Below are positions 1-8,128 of a stretch of 64,000 nucleotides of DNA, one piece after another; the stretch's first letter is position 1, and every line of letters starts with the position of its first letter. Where the stretch lies: positions 124,001 through 188,000 of the forward strand of contig NZ_FMHI01000006.1 of assembly GCF_900090145.1 (NCBI RefSeq). Direction: 5' to 3'. Origin of the DNA: Streptomyces sp. WMMB 322 (GTDB lineage Bacteria > Actinomycetota > Actinomycetes > Streptomycetales > Streptomycetaceae). The translations under genes and the position numbers were made by a program. Under the pieces are notes generated by a model. That model was not told the DNA's origin. It worked only from the letters and a program-made list of their open reading frames with translations, and did no database searches.

Positions 1-410
1 GGGCCGAGTACGCGAACGCGGTCGAGGCGCTGCGCAACGCCCCCGGGGGCGAGGGTTTCTACACCGCCGCCGCCGACCCCGCCGTCGCCTCGCTCGCGGT
101 CACCGGCAGCGCACCGCGGGCGGAGGTACGGGCACTGCTCGCGCTCACCGACGGCGCCGCGCGCTGGAGCGAGGTGTTCCGGCTCGGCGACTGGACCGCG
201 CTCCTCGGGCTCGTACGCGAGGAGGGCAGCGAGGCGCTGGTGGCCCGGGTACGGGAGGCGGAGCGGGCCGATCCGCACGGCGCGGCGCACCCGCGCGGGA
301 AGACGCACGACGACGCCTCGGTGGTCTTCGCCGAGCTCGGAACGGGCGCACAGGCGACCCGTCCGACGACCCGCCGGCCGGTCAGGAGTCCACGTCCGAC
401 AGGGAGTTGA
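1..410 (+). CDS. C-terminal end of a PP2C-like phosphatase (partial)
   Basis: An open frame runs in from the left edge (codons begin at base 3) and stops at 410, giving about 135 residues. The piece contains LTDGAARW, FRLGDWTALLGL and, near the end, KTHDDASVVFAEL. A late DDAS plus short hydrophobic strand is typical of the last metal-binding Asp and final strand of PP2C-type serine/threonine phosphatases, so I infer the tail of such a protein. The catalytic N-terminal half lies outside the window. The last 10 or so codons after the DDAS strand are a low-complexity tail, and they overlap the 3' end of the convergent marR gene by 29 bases. The family call is plausible but rests on a short fragment. 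Confidence 0.5.
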   Translation, partial: AEYANAVEALRNAPGGEGFYTAAADPAVASLAVTGSAPRAEVRALLALTDGAARWSEVFRLGDWTALLGLVREEGSEALVARVREAERADPHGAAHPRGKTHDDASVVFAELGTGAQATRPTTRRPVRSPRPTGS

Positions 411-861
411 GCTGGTGCATCAGCCGCGCCAGTTCGGCGATCTCTGCGGGGTCCCAGGTGGCCAGCTTGCGCACCCACTCGTCCCGCCGTGCCTCCCGCA
501 CCGCCCGGAAGCGGTCGCGGCCCTGCGGGGTCAGGTGCACCAGTGAGGCCCGTCCGTCGTCGGGATCGGGGGCCCGGGTGATCAGGCCGAGGTTCTCCAG
601 CACCCTCAACTGCCGGCTGATGGTGGCCTTGCCGACTCCGAAGTAGGCGGCGAGGGCGGTGGCCCGCTGCGCGCCTCCTTCGTCGAGCCGGACGAACAAC
701 CCGTATGCGGCGGGCTCCAGTTCGGGGTGGACCTCGCGGGCCAGTTCGCCGGAGAAGGCGCGTGCACGGCGCATGAACACCGTCAGTTCCCGTTCCAGAT
801 CCAGCAGTTCGGGCGCATGCTGCCGCATGGATTCATCCACCTGTGCGCTCTCTTCCGTCAT
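382..861 (-). CDS. MarR-family transcriptional regulator
   Basis: A 159-residue protein of normal MarR length. Residues 64-115 form the winged helix-turn-helix: a first helix around ATALAAYFGV, a recognition helix around GKATISRQLRVLENLGLI (77-94), then a wing with the family signature DPDDGRASLV (99-108). Flanking helices should dimerise. MarR proteins are DNA-binding repressors or activators that usually respond to small molecules and often control a divergent neighbour. Here that neighbour is the secreted lysozyme at 1085. A perfect inverted repeat at 993-1016 in the shared intergenic space is a candidate operator. The ligand cannot be predicted. ATG at 861 is used; the ribosome binding site is weak. 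Confidence 0.9.
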   Translation of the reverse strand: MTEESAQVDESMRQHAPELLDLERELTVFMRRARAFSGELAREVHPELEPAAYGLFVRLDEGGAQRATALAAYFGVGKATISRQLRVLENLGLITRAPDPDDGRASLVHLTPQGRDRFRAVREARRDEWVRKLATWDPAEIAELARLMHQLNSLSDVDS

Positions 862-992
862 TCTCGCGGAAAGTTCCCGTCGCGGACCGCCGATCGTCCC
901 AGCTCCGGCGGAGTTTCGCAGGTGTGGACCACCGACGGGAGAGCTGTCCGTCTTCCCCGGCTATGTCTACGCGCGTACCGTAAAAGACATGA

Positions 993-1016
993 CATGCCCA
1001 CACCAGATCGGGCATG
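993..1016. promoter_or_regulatory. Inverted repeat upstream of lysozyme gene
   Basis: CATGCCC (993-999) and GGGCATG (1010-1016) form perfect 7-base arms separated by 10 bases. They lie about 70 bases before the GH25 start and 130 bases from the marR start. The size fits a dimeric regulator site, plausibly the adjacent MarR protein, though a small hairpin in the 5' leader is equally possible. Confidence 0.35.
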
Positions 1017-1084
1017 GCACAGCCCCCCGCACCGCACCCCGCTCCAACCCCCACATCCGTCCCCCCACGGTTTCGGAGGCAGCG

Positions 1085-1936
1085 ATGCCAGGTCACGGAC
1101 CACGCAAGGCCCGCCGCAGGCGAGGAATCCTCTACGCGGCCGCGCTGTTCACATCCGCACTCGCCCTGCTCGTCACCGCACCCGGTGCGGCGAGCGCGGC
1201 CCCCGGCGACACCGTCCCTCCCAAGCCCGGCGAAGCCTCGATGGGGGTGGGCGTGCGGATGCACGAGGGCGGCGACCCCACCGACGGCACACCCCCCAGG
1301 ACCCTGGACGCGACCGTCCACGGCGTCGACGTGAGCAGCCATCAGGGCAACGTCAGCTGGTCGACCCTCTGGAACAGCGGCGTCAGGTGGGCCTACGTCA
1401 AGGCGACCGAAGGCACGTCGTACCAGAACCCCTACTTCGCGCAGCAGTACAACGGCTCGTACAACATCGGGATGATCCGCGGCGCCTACCACTTCGCGCT
1501 GCCCGGCAACTCCAGCGGCTCCGCACAGGCCAACTACTTCGCGGACCACGGCGGCGGCTGGAGCAAGGACGGCAAGACGCTGCCCGGTGTGCTCGACATC
1601 GAGTACAACCCGTACGGCTCCACCTGCTACGGGCTGAGCCAGAGCGCCATGGTCAGCTGGATCCGGGACTTCACCGACACCTACAAGGCACGCACCGGCC
1701 GCGACGCCGTGATCTACACGACCACGGACTGGTGGACGCAGTGCACCGGCAACAACGGCGGCTTCGGCAGCACCAACCCGCTGTGGATCGCGCGCTACGC
1801 CTCCTCGCCCGGCACGCTCCCCAACGGCTGGGGCTACTACACGTTCTGGCAGTACACCTCGACCGGACCGACCGTCGGTGACCACAACCTGTTCAACGGT
1901 GCGATGGACCGGCTGCAGGCACTCGCCAACGGATGA
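1085..1936 (+). CDS. Secreted GH25 family lysozyme (N,O-diacetylmuramidase)
   Basis: A 283-residue secreted enzyme that should cleave the beta-1,4 bond between N-acetylmuramic acid and N-acetylglucosamine in peptidoglycan outside the cell. Residues 1-38 are a signal peptide: KARRRRG basic start, hydrophobic ALFTSALALLV, and an ASA cleavage site. The GH25 domain covers about 78-283. HGVDVSSHQG (Asp82) and LDIEYN (Asp171, Glu173) carry the conserved acidic active-site residues, and YVKATEGT and GAYHFA are further family strands. No separate cell-wall-binding domain is present. The ATG at 1085 is chosen because GGAGG at 1075-1079 sits at the right distance and it begins the signal peptide; longer upstream frames lack both. 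Stands alone between marR and lon. Confidence 0.95.
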   Translation: MPGHGPRKARRRRGILYAAALFTSALALLVTAPGAASAAPGDTVPPKPGEASMGVGVRMHEGGDPTDGTPPRTLDATVHGVDVSSHQGNVSWSTLWNSGVRWAYVKATEGTSYQNPYFAQQYNGSYNIGMIRGAYHFALPGNSSGSAQANYFADHGGGWSKDGKTLPGVLDIEYNPYGSTCYGLSQSAMVSWIRDFTDTYKARTGRDAVIYTTTDWWTQCTGNNGGFGSTNPLWIARYASSPGTLPNGWGYYTFWQYTSTGPTVGDHNLFNGAMDRLQALANG

Positions 1937-2302
1937 GGTGACGCCGCGCCACGCGCGGCGCCGCGGCGAACCGGGCGGGCCGGCCACGCCCGCCGCACGA
2001 CGCCGCACCGGCGAGCCGGGCGAACCCGGCGGGAAGGTGCCGGCGCGGCGGTCCCAGCCGGGAGGGGGTGCCCGGTGGCGGTGTGACACCGCCACCGGGA
2101 GCTCCCGAGCGCACCGCGTCAGGAACCTGGACCCACCTGGACCCACCTGGATCCGCCGCGCGGATCCGCCGCGGACTCCCCGCAGCTCAGCTCCCGCCCG
2201 GCTTCGTGGTGCTCCTGCCCGGGGCGGAGCCGGTCGCGCGTCGCCGCGCCGGCGGAGGACGCCGGCGCGGCGGGCGGACGGGGCCGGGCTTGCGGCGGCG
2301 GT
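1937..2302. other. Intergenic space between convergent lysozyme and lon genes
   Basis: 366 bases without a credible gene. It holds a strong hairpin (2072-2098, listed separately) and short tandem duplications around 2125-2175, where CTGGACCCAC and a GGATCCGCCGCG motif each occur twice in a row. Nothing else recognisable. Confidence 0.6.
2072..2098. terminator. Bidirectional hairpin terminator
   Basis: CCGGTGGCGGTG (2072-2083) and its exact complement CACCGCCACCGG (2087-2098) are separated by a TGA loop. It lies between the convergent lysozyme and lon genes and probably ends both transcripts, as U-tract-free hairpins often do in Streptomyces. Confidence 0.7.
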
Positions 2303-4759
2303 TCAGGCCGCCACGGGGAACTCCCGCCCGGCAGCGGGGCAACCGGACTCGGCCGGTGTCAGGGCCAGTTCCAGCACCTGGCGGATGTCGGAGAGCGGAC
2401 GCACGTCCAGTCCCGCCAGCACCTCTTCCGGCACGTCGTCCAGGTCGGGCTCGTTCCGCTTGGGGATCACGACCGTCGTGACGCCGGCGCGGTGCGCCGC
2501 GAGCAGCTTCTGCTTGACGCCGCCGATGGGCAGCACCCGGCCGGTCAGCGAGACCTCGCCGGTCATCGCCACGTCCGTGCGCACCTGACGGCCGCTCAGC
2601 AGCGACGCCAGCGCGGTGGTCATGGTGATGCCCGCGCTGGGACCGTCCTTGGGAACGGCGCCCGCCGGCACGTGCAGGTGGATTCCGCGATCCTTCAGGT
2701 CCGCGACCGGCAGTTCCAGCTCCGCGCCGCGTGAGCGCAGATACGACAGGGCGATGTGCGCGGACTCCTTCATCACGTCACCGAGCTGACCGGTGAGGGT
2801 CAGCCCGGAGCCGCCTGTCTCCGGGTCTGCCAGTGACGCCTCCACGAAGAGCACGTCACCGCCCGCGCCGGTGACCGCGAGCCCGGTCGCCACACCCGGC
2901 ACGGACGTACGCCGCTCCGCCGGGTCCTGCGCGGACTCGGGGGTGTGGTGCGGCCGCCCGATCAGCGCGCGCAGCTCGTCCGCACCGACGGTGAAGGGCA
3001 GCTCGCGCTCGCCCAGTTCGTGCTGGGCCGCGACCTTGCGCAGCACCCGGGCGACCGAACGCTCCAGGTTCCGCACGCCCGCCTCCCGCGTGTACTCGCC
3101 GGCGAGCCTGCGCAGCGCGCCGTCCTCCAGCAGGACCTCGTCGGCCGCGAGTCCGGTCCGCTCCAGCTGGCGGGGCAGCAGGTGGTCGCGGGCGATGGTG
3201 ACCTTCTCGTCCTCGGTGTATCCGTCGAGCTGGACGAGCTCCATGCGGTCCAGCAGCGCCTCCGGGATCGCCTCCATGACGTTGGCGGTGGCGAGGAAGA
3301 CCACGTCGGAGAGGTCGAGTTCGACCTCCAGGTAGTGGTCCCTGAAGGTGTGGTTCTGCGCCGGGTCCAGCACCTCCAGCAGAGCCGACGACGGGTCGCC
3401 CCTGAAGTCGGCGCCGAGCTTGTCCACCTCGTCCAGGAGCACGACGGGGTTCATCGAGCCGGCCTCCTTCACGGCACGCACGATGCGGCCCGGCAGCGCG
3501 CCGACGTACGTACGCCGGTGACCGCGGATCTCCGCCTCGTCGCGCACACCGCCGAGGGCGACACGGACGAACTTGCGCCCCATCGCCCGCGCGACGGATT
3601 CGCCGAGCGAGGTCTTGCCGACGCCGGGCGGCCCGACCAGCGCCAGCACCGCGCCCCCGCGGCGGCCGCCGACGACGCCGAGGCCGCGCTCCTCGCGCCG
3701 CTTGCGCACCGCGAGGTACTCGGTGATGCGCTCCTTGACGTCCTGCAGGCCGGCGTGGTCGGCGTCCAGTACGGCCTGGGCGCCGCCGATGTCATAGGCG
3801 TCCTCGGTGCGCTCGTTCCAGGGCAGCTCCAGGACGGTGTCGAGCCAGGTGCGGATCCAGCCGCCCTCGGGGGACTGGTCGGAGGCGCGCTCCAGCTTCT
3901 CCAGCTCCTTGAGCGCGGCCTTGTGCACGTGCTCGGGCAGGTTCGCGGCCTCGACGCGGGCGCGGTAGTCCTCGCCCTCGTCCTCGGGGTCGCCGTTCAG
4001 TTCGGCGAGTTCCTTGCGTACGGCGTCGAGCTGGCGGCGCAGCAGGAACTCGCGCTGCTGCTTGTCGACGCCTTCCTGGACGTCCTTGGCGATCGACTCG
4101 GCCACGTCCTGCTCGGCGAGCTGGTCGCGCAGCGTCCGCACCGCGAAGCGGAGCCGTTCCAGCGGATCGAGGGTCTCCAGGAGCGTGATCTTCTGCTCGG
4201 TGGACAGGAACGGCGAGTATCCGGCGTTGTCGGCGAGACGGCCGGGGTCGTCGATCTGCTGGAGCCGGTCCACGATCTGCCATGCGCCGCGCTTGCGGAG
4301 CCAGTCGGTGGCGAGCGCCTTGTACTCGGTCATCAGCTCGGCCGTGGCGGCACCGGCACCGTCGTTCGCCCCCCTGTCTCCGGTCTCTGCGGGGGCACCG
4401 GCGGAATCGGGCTCCTCGATGAGCACGCCCTCCGTCCACAGGGCCTCGCCGGGGCCGCTCGTGCCGGAGCCGACGCGCACCCGCTGCCGGCCGCGGATGA
4501 GGGCTCCCGGATCGCCGTCGGCCAGGCGTCCGACCTGTTCGACACGGCCGAGCACACCGATCTCCCCGTAGCGGCCCTCCACCCGGGGCACGAGCAGCAC
4601 CTCGGGCTTCTCCCCCTTGCCGGCGGCGGCCCGAGCGGCTTCCACCGCCCCCCGCACCTCGCTGTCGGACAGGTCCAGCGGCACCACCATTCCCGGGAGC
4701 ACCACCTCGTCATCGAGGGGCAGCACGGGCAGGGTGAGCGGTGTGGACGTCGAAGCCAT
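2303..4759 (-). CDS. lon: ATP-dependent protease Lon
   Basis: An 818-residue, full-length cytoplasmic Lon protease that unfolds and degrades damaged and regulatory proteins. Order: N-terminal substrate-binding (LAN) domain to about residue 210, coiled-coil helical part, AAA+ module with Walker A GPPGVGKT and Walker B VVLLDEVDKL, then the proteolytic domain. The Ser/Lys dyad is Ser708 in PKDGPSAG and Lys751 in PIGGVKQKL, spaced as in E. coli Lon (679/722). ATG at 4759 is preferred over the ATG 21 bases upstream because GAGGGAGAG precedes it. A HAIR-type inverted repeat at 4782-4800 directly upstream points to repression by HspR, as known for Streptomyces lon, so the gene should be heat-inducible. 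Confidence 0.97.
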   Translation of the reverse strand: MASTSTPLTLPVLPLDDEVVLPGMVVPLDLSDSEVRGAVEAARAAAGKGEKPEVLLVPRVEGRYGEIGVLGRVEQVGRLADGDPGALIRGRQRVRVGSGTSGPGEALWTEGVLIEEPDSAGAPAETGDRGANDGAGAATAELMTEYKALATDWLRKRGAWQIVDRLQQIDDPGRLADNAGYSPFLSTEQKITLLETLDPLERLRFAVRTLRDQLAEQDVAESIAKDVQEGVDKQQREFLLRRQLDAVRKELAELNGDPEDEGEDYRARVEAANLPEHVHKAALKELEKLERASDQSPEGGWIRTWLDTVLELPWNERTEDAYDIGGAQAVLDADHAGLQDVKERITEYLAVRKRREERGLGVVGGRRGGAVLALVGPPGVGKTSLGESVARAMGRKFVRVALGGVRDEAEIRGHRRTYVGALPGRIVRAVKEAGSMNPVVLLDEVDKLGADFRGDPSSALLEVLDPAQNHTFRDHYLEVELDLSDVVFLATANVMEAIPEALLDRMELVQLDGYTEDEKVTIARDHLLPRQLERTGLAADEVLLEDGALRRLAGEYTREAGVRNLERSVARVLRKVAAQHELGERELPFTVGADELRALIGRPHHTPESAQDPAERRTSVPGVATGLAVTGAGGDVLFVEASLADPETGGSGLTLTGQLGDVMKESAHIALSYLRSRGAELELPVADLKDRGIHLHVPAGAVPKDGPSAGITMTTALASLLSGRQVRTDVAMTGEVSLTGRVLPIGGVKQKLLAAHRAGVTTVVIPKRNEPDLDDVPEEVLAGLDVRPLSDIRQVLELALTPAESGCPAAGREFPVAA

Positions 4760-4781
4760 GATCTCTCCCTCGGCAGGCAAG

Positions 4782-4800
4782 TTGAGCTATGCCCACTCAA
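4782..4800 (-). promoter_or_regulatory. HAIR operator (HspR site) upstream of lon
   Basis: Read on the minus strand the site is TTGAGT, 7 bases, GCTCAA. The HspR-associated inverted repeat is CTTGAGT-N7-ACTCAAG, so spacing is exact and 11 of the 12 core bases match. It lies 23-41 bases before the lon start codon, which suits repression of the heat-shock promoter. The regulator gene hspR is not in the window. Confidence 0.8.
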
Positions 4801-4898
4801 TGCTCGCCCGGCCCCGGATGTTCCACGGTGGCGGCCGTGTTCGCCACCAGCGATCACCGCCGCGGCACGGCCGCGCCGCCACGCGGCAGGATGGGCGC

Positions 4899-5720
4899 AT
4901 GCCCCAGCCGCACAGCCACAGCACCTCTCACAACACCGCCGGCCCCGGCGGTCATACCGGGGCCGGGACCAACGGTGTCGCCGTGTCCGGCCCCGACCCC
5001 GGCCCCGGGGCCGGCCCCGGCGACGGGCAGCCCGTCGTCCTCGACCGCCGCGACGGCCCGCACGGCGAGGTCGTGCTGCGGCAGCACGGGCAGCTGCTCC
5101 AGATCATCGCCAACGGCACCTTCCTCATGGACACCTCCGACGGACGCTCCGAGCGCCTGCTCGTGCGGGCGGCGCTGGAGGAGCTGCGCCGCGGACCGCA
5201 CCGCGGACTGCGCCGCGAACCGCCCCGGCTGCTCGTCGGCGGGCTCGGCGTCGGCTTCTCGCTCGCGGAGGCGGCGGACGAGCCGGCGTGGGGCCGCATC
5301 ACCGTCGTGGAGCGCGAGCAGGCCGTGATCGACTGGCACCGGCAGGACGGCCCTCTCTCGCGGCTGTCGGGAAGAGCGCTGCGCGACCCCCGCACGGAGA
5401 TCGTGCACGCGGACCTTCTGGATCACCTCGGCCGGGACGCCGTCCGCACGCAGCCGTTCGACGTGCTGTGCCTGGACATCGACAACGGCCCGGACTGGAC
5501 CGTCACCGACGGCAACGGCACGCTCTACTCCTCCGGGGGGCTCGCGGCGTGCCGTGCGAGCCTGGCGCCCGGCGGCGTACTGGCCGTGTGGTCGGCGCAG
5601 GCCTCCCCGACATTCGAGGAAGCATTGCGGAATGCCGGATTCAAACGAGTTCGCACAGATGAGATCCCCGTCGCCCGAGGCGTCCCCGACGTGGTCCACT
5701 TCGCAACCAAACCGGCATAG
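4899..5720 (+). CDS. Spermidine synthase-like (spermine synthase fold) SAM-type protein
   Basis: A 273-residue protein. Residues 1-45 are a Gly/Pro-rich disordered leader; the rest has the spermidine synthase/methyltransferase fold. Features seen: an N-terminal strand pair (VVLRQHGQLLQIIANGTFLM), the nucleotide-binding loop LLVGGLGVGFSLAEA, an acidic strand end VVERE, the DLLDHL strand, and DVLCLDIDNGPDW, where true spermidine synthases have the catalytic Asp of a DxxDP motif. Here the region reads LDIDNG, so polyamine synthesis is doubtful and it may be a related methyltransferase-like protein of unknown substrate. Start ATG 4899 follows GGCAGGATG. Divergent from lon and 80 bases before the response regulator. 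Confidence 0.75.
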   Translation: MPQPHSHSTSHNTAGPGGHTGAGTNGVAVSGPDPGPGAGPGDGQPVVLDRRDGPHGEVVLRQHGQLLQIIANGTFLMDTSDGRSERLLVRAALEELRRGPHRGLRREPPRLLVGGLGVGFSLAEAADEPAWGRITVVEREQAVIDWHRQDGPLSRLSGRALRDPRTEIVHADLLDHLGRDAVRTQPFDVLCLDIDNGPDWTVTDGNGTLYSSGGLAACRASLAPGGVLAVWSAQASPTFEEALRNAGFKRVRTDEIPVARGVPDVVHFATKPA

Positions 5721-5800
5721 CCGCAGCCGACACGATCCCCTTACGCTGCTGCAAGCACGCACACAAACAAGCCACGGGGCCATTGCAGGGGCGGGGTCGA

Positions 5801-6625
5801 ATGGACCAGAAGAACATCACACCGACACAAAGCAACAACGCGTCCGCGTCGACGACCCCTGGCGCGCAGCGCAGAATTCTGGTCGTCGAGGACGATCCGA
5901 CCATCGTGGACGCCATCGCGATGCGGCTGCGCGCCGAGGGATTCCAGGTGCAGACGGCCGGCGACGGCCCCGCCGCCGTCGACACGGCCGAGGCCTGGCA
6001 GCCCGACCTGATCGTGCTCGACGTGATGCTGCCCGGCTTCGACGGGCTGGAGGTCTGCCGGAGGGTGCAGTCCCAGCGTCCGGTGCCCGTGCTGATGCTC
6101 ACGGCACGTGACGACGAGACCGACATGCTCGTCGGGCTCGGCGTCGGCGCGGACGACTACATGACGAAGCCGTTCTCGATGCGCGAGGTCGCCGCCCGGG
6201 TGCACGTACTGCTGCGCCGCGTCGAGCGCGCCACTCTCGCCGCGCACACACCGCGCAGCGGCATACTCCGCCTCGGCGAGCTGGAGATCGATCACTCGCA
6301 GCGCCGGGTCCGGGTCACCGGTGAGGACGTGCACCTCACGCCCACCGAGTTCGACCTGCTGGTCTGCCTGGCGCACTCACCGCGGGCCGTGCTCTCCCGC
6401 GAGCAGCTGCTGGCCGAGGTGTGGGACTGGGCGGACGCCTCCGGCACACGCACCGTCGACAGTCACATCAAGGCCCTGCGCCGCAAGATCGGCGCGGAGC
6501 GCATCCGTACGGTGCACGGCGTGGGCTACGCGCTCGAGACGCCCTCGTCGGGGTCGAACTCGGCGAACGCGGCCTCCGGCGCGGAGGGCGGCGCCGGTTA
6601 CCCGGCAGCCGCGGACGGCTCCTGA
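5801..6625 (+). CDS. OmpR/PhoB-family response regulator
   Basis: A 274-residue transcription factor. The receiver domain spans about 24-140, with acidic pair Glu30-Asp31, phospho-acceptor Asp74 in VLDVMLPG, Thr101 and Lys123 in MTKPF. The OmpR-type winged helix spans about 160-250 (LTPTEFDLLVCLA, recognition helix TVDSHIKALRRKIG, wing VHGVGYALE). Both ends carry low-complexity tails. It is followed 16 bases later by its sensor kinase, so the pair forms a two-component system; the signal is unknown. ATG 5801 is chosen with GGGG upstream; a TTG 18 bases earlier in the same frame is possible. Confidence 0.95.
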   Translation: MDQKNITPTQSNNASASTTPGAQRRILVVEDDPTIVDAIAMRLRAEGFQVQTAGDGPAAVDTAEAWQPDLIVLDVMLPGFDGLEVCRRVQSQRPVPVLMLTARDDETDMLVGLGVGADDYMTKPFSMREVAARVHVLLRRVERATLAAHTPRSGILRLGELEIDHSQRRVRVTGEDVHLTPTEFDLLVCLAHSPRAVLSREQLLAEVWDWADASGTRTVDSHIKALRRKIGAERIRTVHGVGYALETPSSGSNSANAASGAEGGAGYPAAADGS

Positions 6626-6641
6626 CGGGCGGCGCCGCGAC

Positions 6642-7868
6642 GTGACAGATGTACCTGATACGTCGTCCGCGCGCCGGGCGGTCCGCGTCCCGCGCACCAC
6701 GGTCCGCGCCACCGGGAGGTTCCTGGGGCGCGGGCTGCGCGCCCTGGGGCGCCTGAACCAGCGCCTGCGCAGGCGCTGGGAGCCGGTGTGGGTGGGCTGG
6801 CTGGACCGGCTCTGGGAAGGGCTGCGCCCGCTCGACCCGTACCGCTCGGTGAAGGCGGCGCTGGGCGCGCTGGTGATCGTTTCTGTGGTGATCACCACGC
6901 TGCTCGCGCTCTTCGCGGTCAACTCGGCGACCGAGCTGCGTGTGATCACCATCATTTCGATCATCGCCTCGCTGCTGATCACCCAGTTCGTGGCGCAGTC
7001 GCTGACCGCCCCGCTGGACGAGATGACGGACGCCGCCCGGGCCATGGCCGACGGCGACTACTCGCGGCGCGTGCGCGGCGACCGGAGGGACGAGTTCGGC
7101 GAACTCGCCGAGACCTTCAACCAGATGGCCGCCGACCTGGAGGCCGTCGACCAGCACCGCAAGGAGCTCGTCGCCAACGTCTCGCACGAGCTGCGCACGC
7201 CCATCGCGGCGCTGCGGGCCGTGCTGGAGAACGTCGTGGACGGGGTCTCCGACTCCGACCCCGAGACGATGCGCATCGCCCTCCAGCAGACGGACCGGCT
7301 GGGCCGGCTCGTGGAGCACCTGCTCGACCTGTCCCGCCTGGACAACGGTGTCGTCCCGCTGCACTCGCGCCGCTTCGAGGTGTGGCCGTATCTGGCGGGG
7401 GTGCTCAAGGAAGCCAACATGAGCAAGGGGCAGGGACATTCGCGTACGGACGTCCATCTGCACCTCGACGTCTCCCCGCCCGAACTGACGGCCTATGCGG
7501 ACGCGGAGCGCCTGCATCAGGTCGTCGCCAACCTCATCGACAACGCCGTCAAGCACAGCCCGCCGCACGGGCGCGTCACGGTCCGCGCACGCCCGGGAGC
7601 GACGCCGGAGAGCCTCGAGGTGGAGGTGCTCGACGAGGGCCCCGGCATCCCCGAGTCGGAGCGCGCACACGTCTTCGAGCGCTTCAACCGCACCAAGGCC
7701 GCCGAGGCCTCGTCGCAGCGCGGCGCGGGCGACGGCGGCACCGGGCTCGGCCTGGCCATCGCACGCTGGGCCGTCGACCTGCACGGGGGCTGGATCAGGG
7801 TCGCCGAGTCGCCTCGCGGCTGCCGCATCCAGGTCACGCTTCCGGGCGTGGAGGAGGCGCAGGGCTGA
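6642..7868 (+). CDS. Membrane sensor histidine kinase
   Basis: A 408-residue kinase, partner of the preceding response regulator. A basic N-terminal tail (1-70) leads into two closely spaced membrane helices (about 72-94 and 100-119) with almost no extracytoplasmic loop, so it probably senses the membrane or a partner protein rather than a soluble ligand. A HAMP domain follows (118-170, including FGELAETFNQMAADLEAVD). The dimerisation H-box is SHELRTP with phospho-accepting His182. The ATPase domain has N-box NLIDNAVKHSP, G1 DEGPGIP, F-box FERFNR and G2 GGTGLGLAI. Start is GTG 6642; long in-frame extension upstream is antisense-like and overlaps the regulator gene. Confidence 0.95.
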   Translation: MTDVPDTSSARRAVRVPRTTVRATGRFLGRGLRALGRLNQRLRRRWEPVWVGWLDRLWEGLRPLDPYRSVKAALGALVIVSVVITTLLALFAVNSATELRVITIISIIASLLITQFVAQSLTAPLDEMTDAARAMADGDYSRRVRGDRRDEFGELAETFNQMAADLEAVDQHRKELVANVSHELRTPIAALRAVLENVVDGVSDSDPETMRIALQQTDRLGRLVEHLLDLSRLDNGVVPLHSRRFEVWPYLAGVLKEANMSKGQGHSRTDVHLHLDVSPPELTAYADAERLHQVVANLIDNAVKHSPPHGRVTVRARPGATPESLEVEVLDEGPGIPESERAHVFERFNRTKAAEASSQRGAGDGGTGLGLAIARWAVDLHGGWIRVAESPRGCRIQVTLPGVEEAQG

Positions 7869-8128
7869 CGTAGCCTCGAAGGCGGGGGCGAGCAGGGAGA
7901 GCGGGGCGGACGAGCGCCACCCGCACAGTGGGACGCACAGCCCGGGCGGGCAGTTCCACTGTGCGGCGAACCTCGGTTGTTTCCCATCGCGTCATGCGCC
8001 GAAACCGGGCCCGAGATGTGACTTCCGTGACGACAACCGGGGCTGGACTGCAAGTCATGCGGGTGGAGGCGTAGCCTTTGTTCCCGCTGTCCACCATCTA
8101 AGGAACGCGGAAGAGGGCGGTTGCCGCC

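Noticed and set aside
2945..5662. A 905-codon open frame on the plus strand across lon
   Set aside because: It reads antisense to the conserved lon sequence, has no family pattern, and runs out of frame into the next gene.
4899..5720. True spermidine synthase
   Set aside because: The DxxDP-type catalytic segment reads LDIDNG here and a polyamine partner gene (speD or speA) is not near, so only the fold is claimed.
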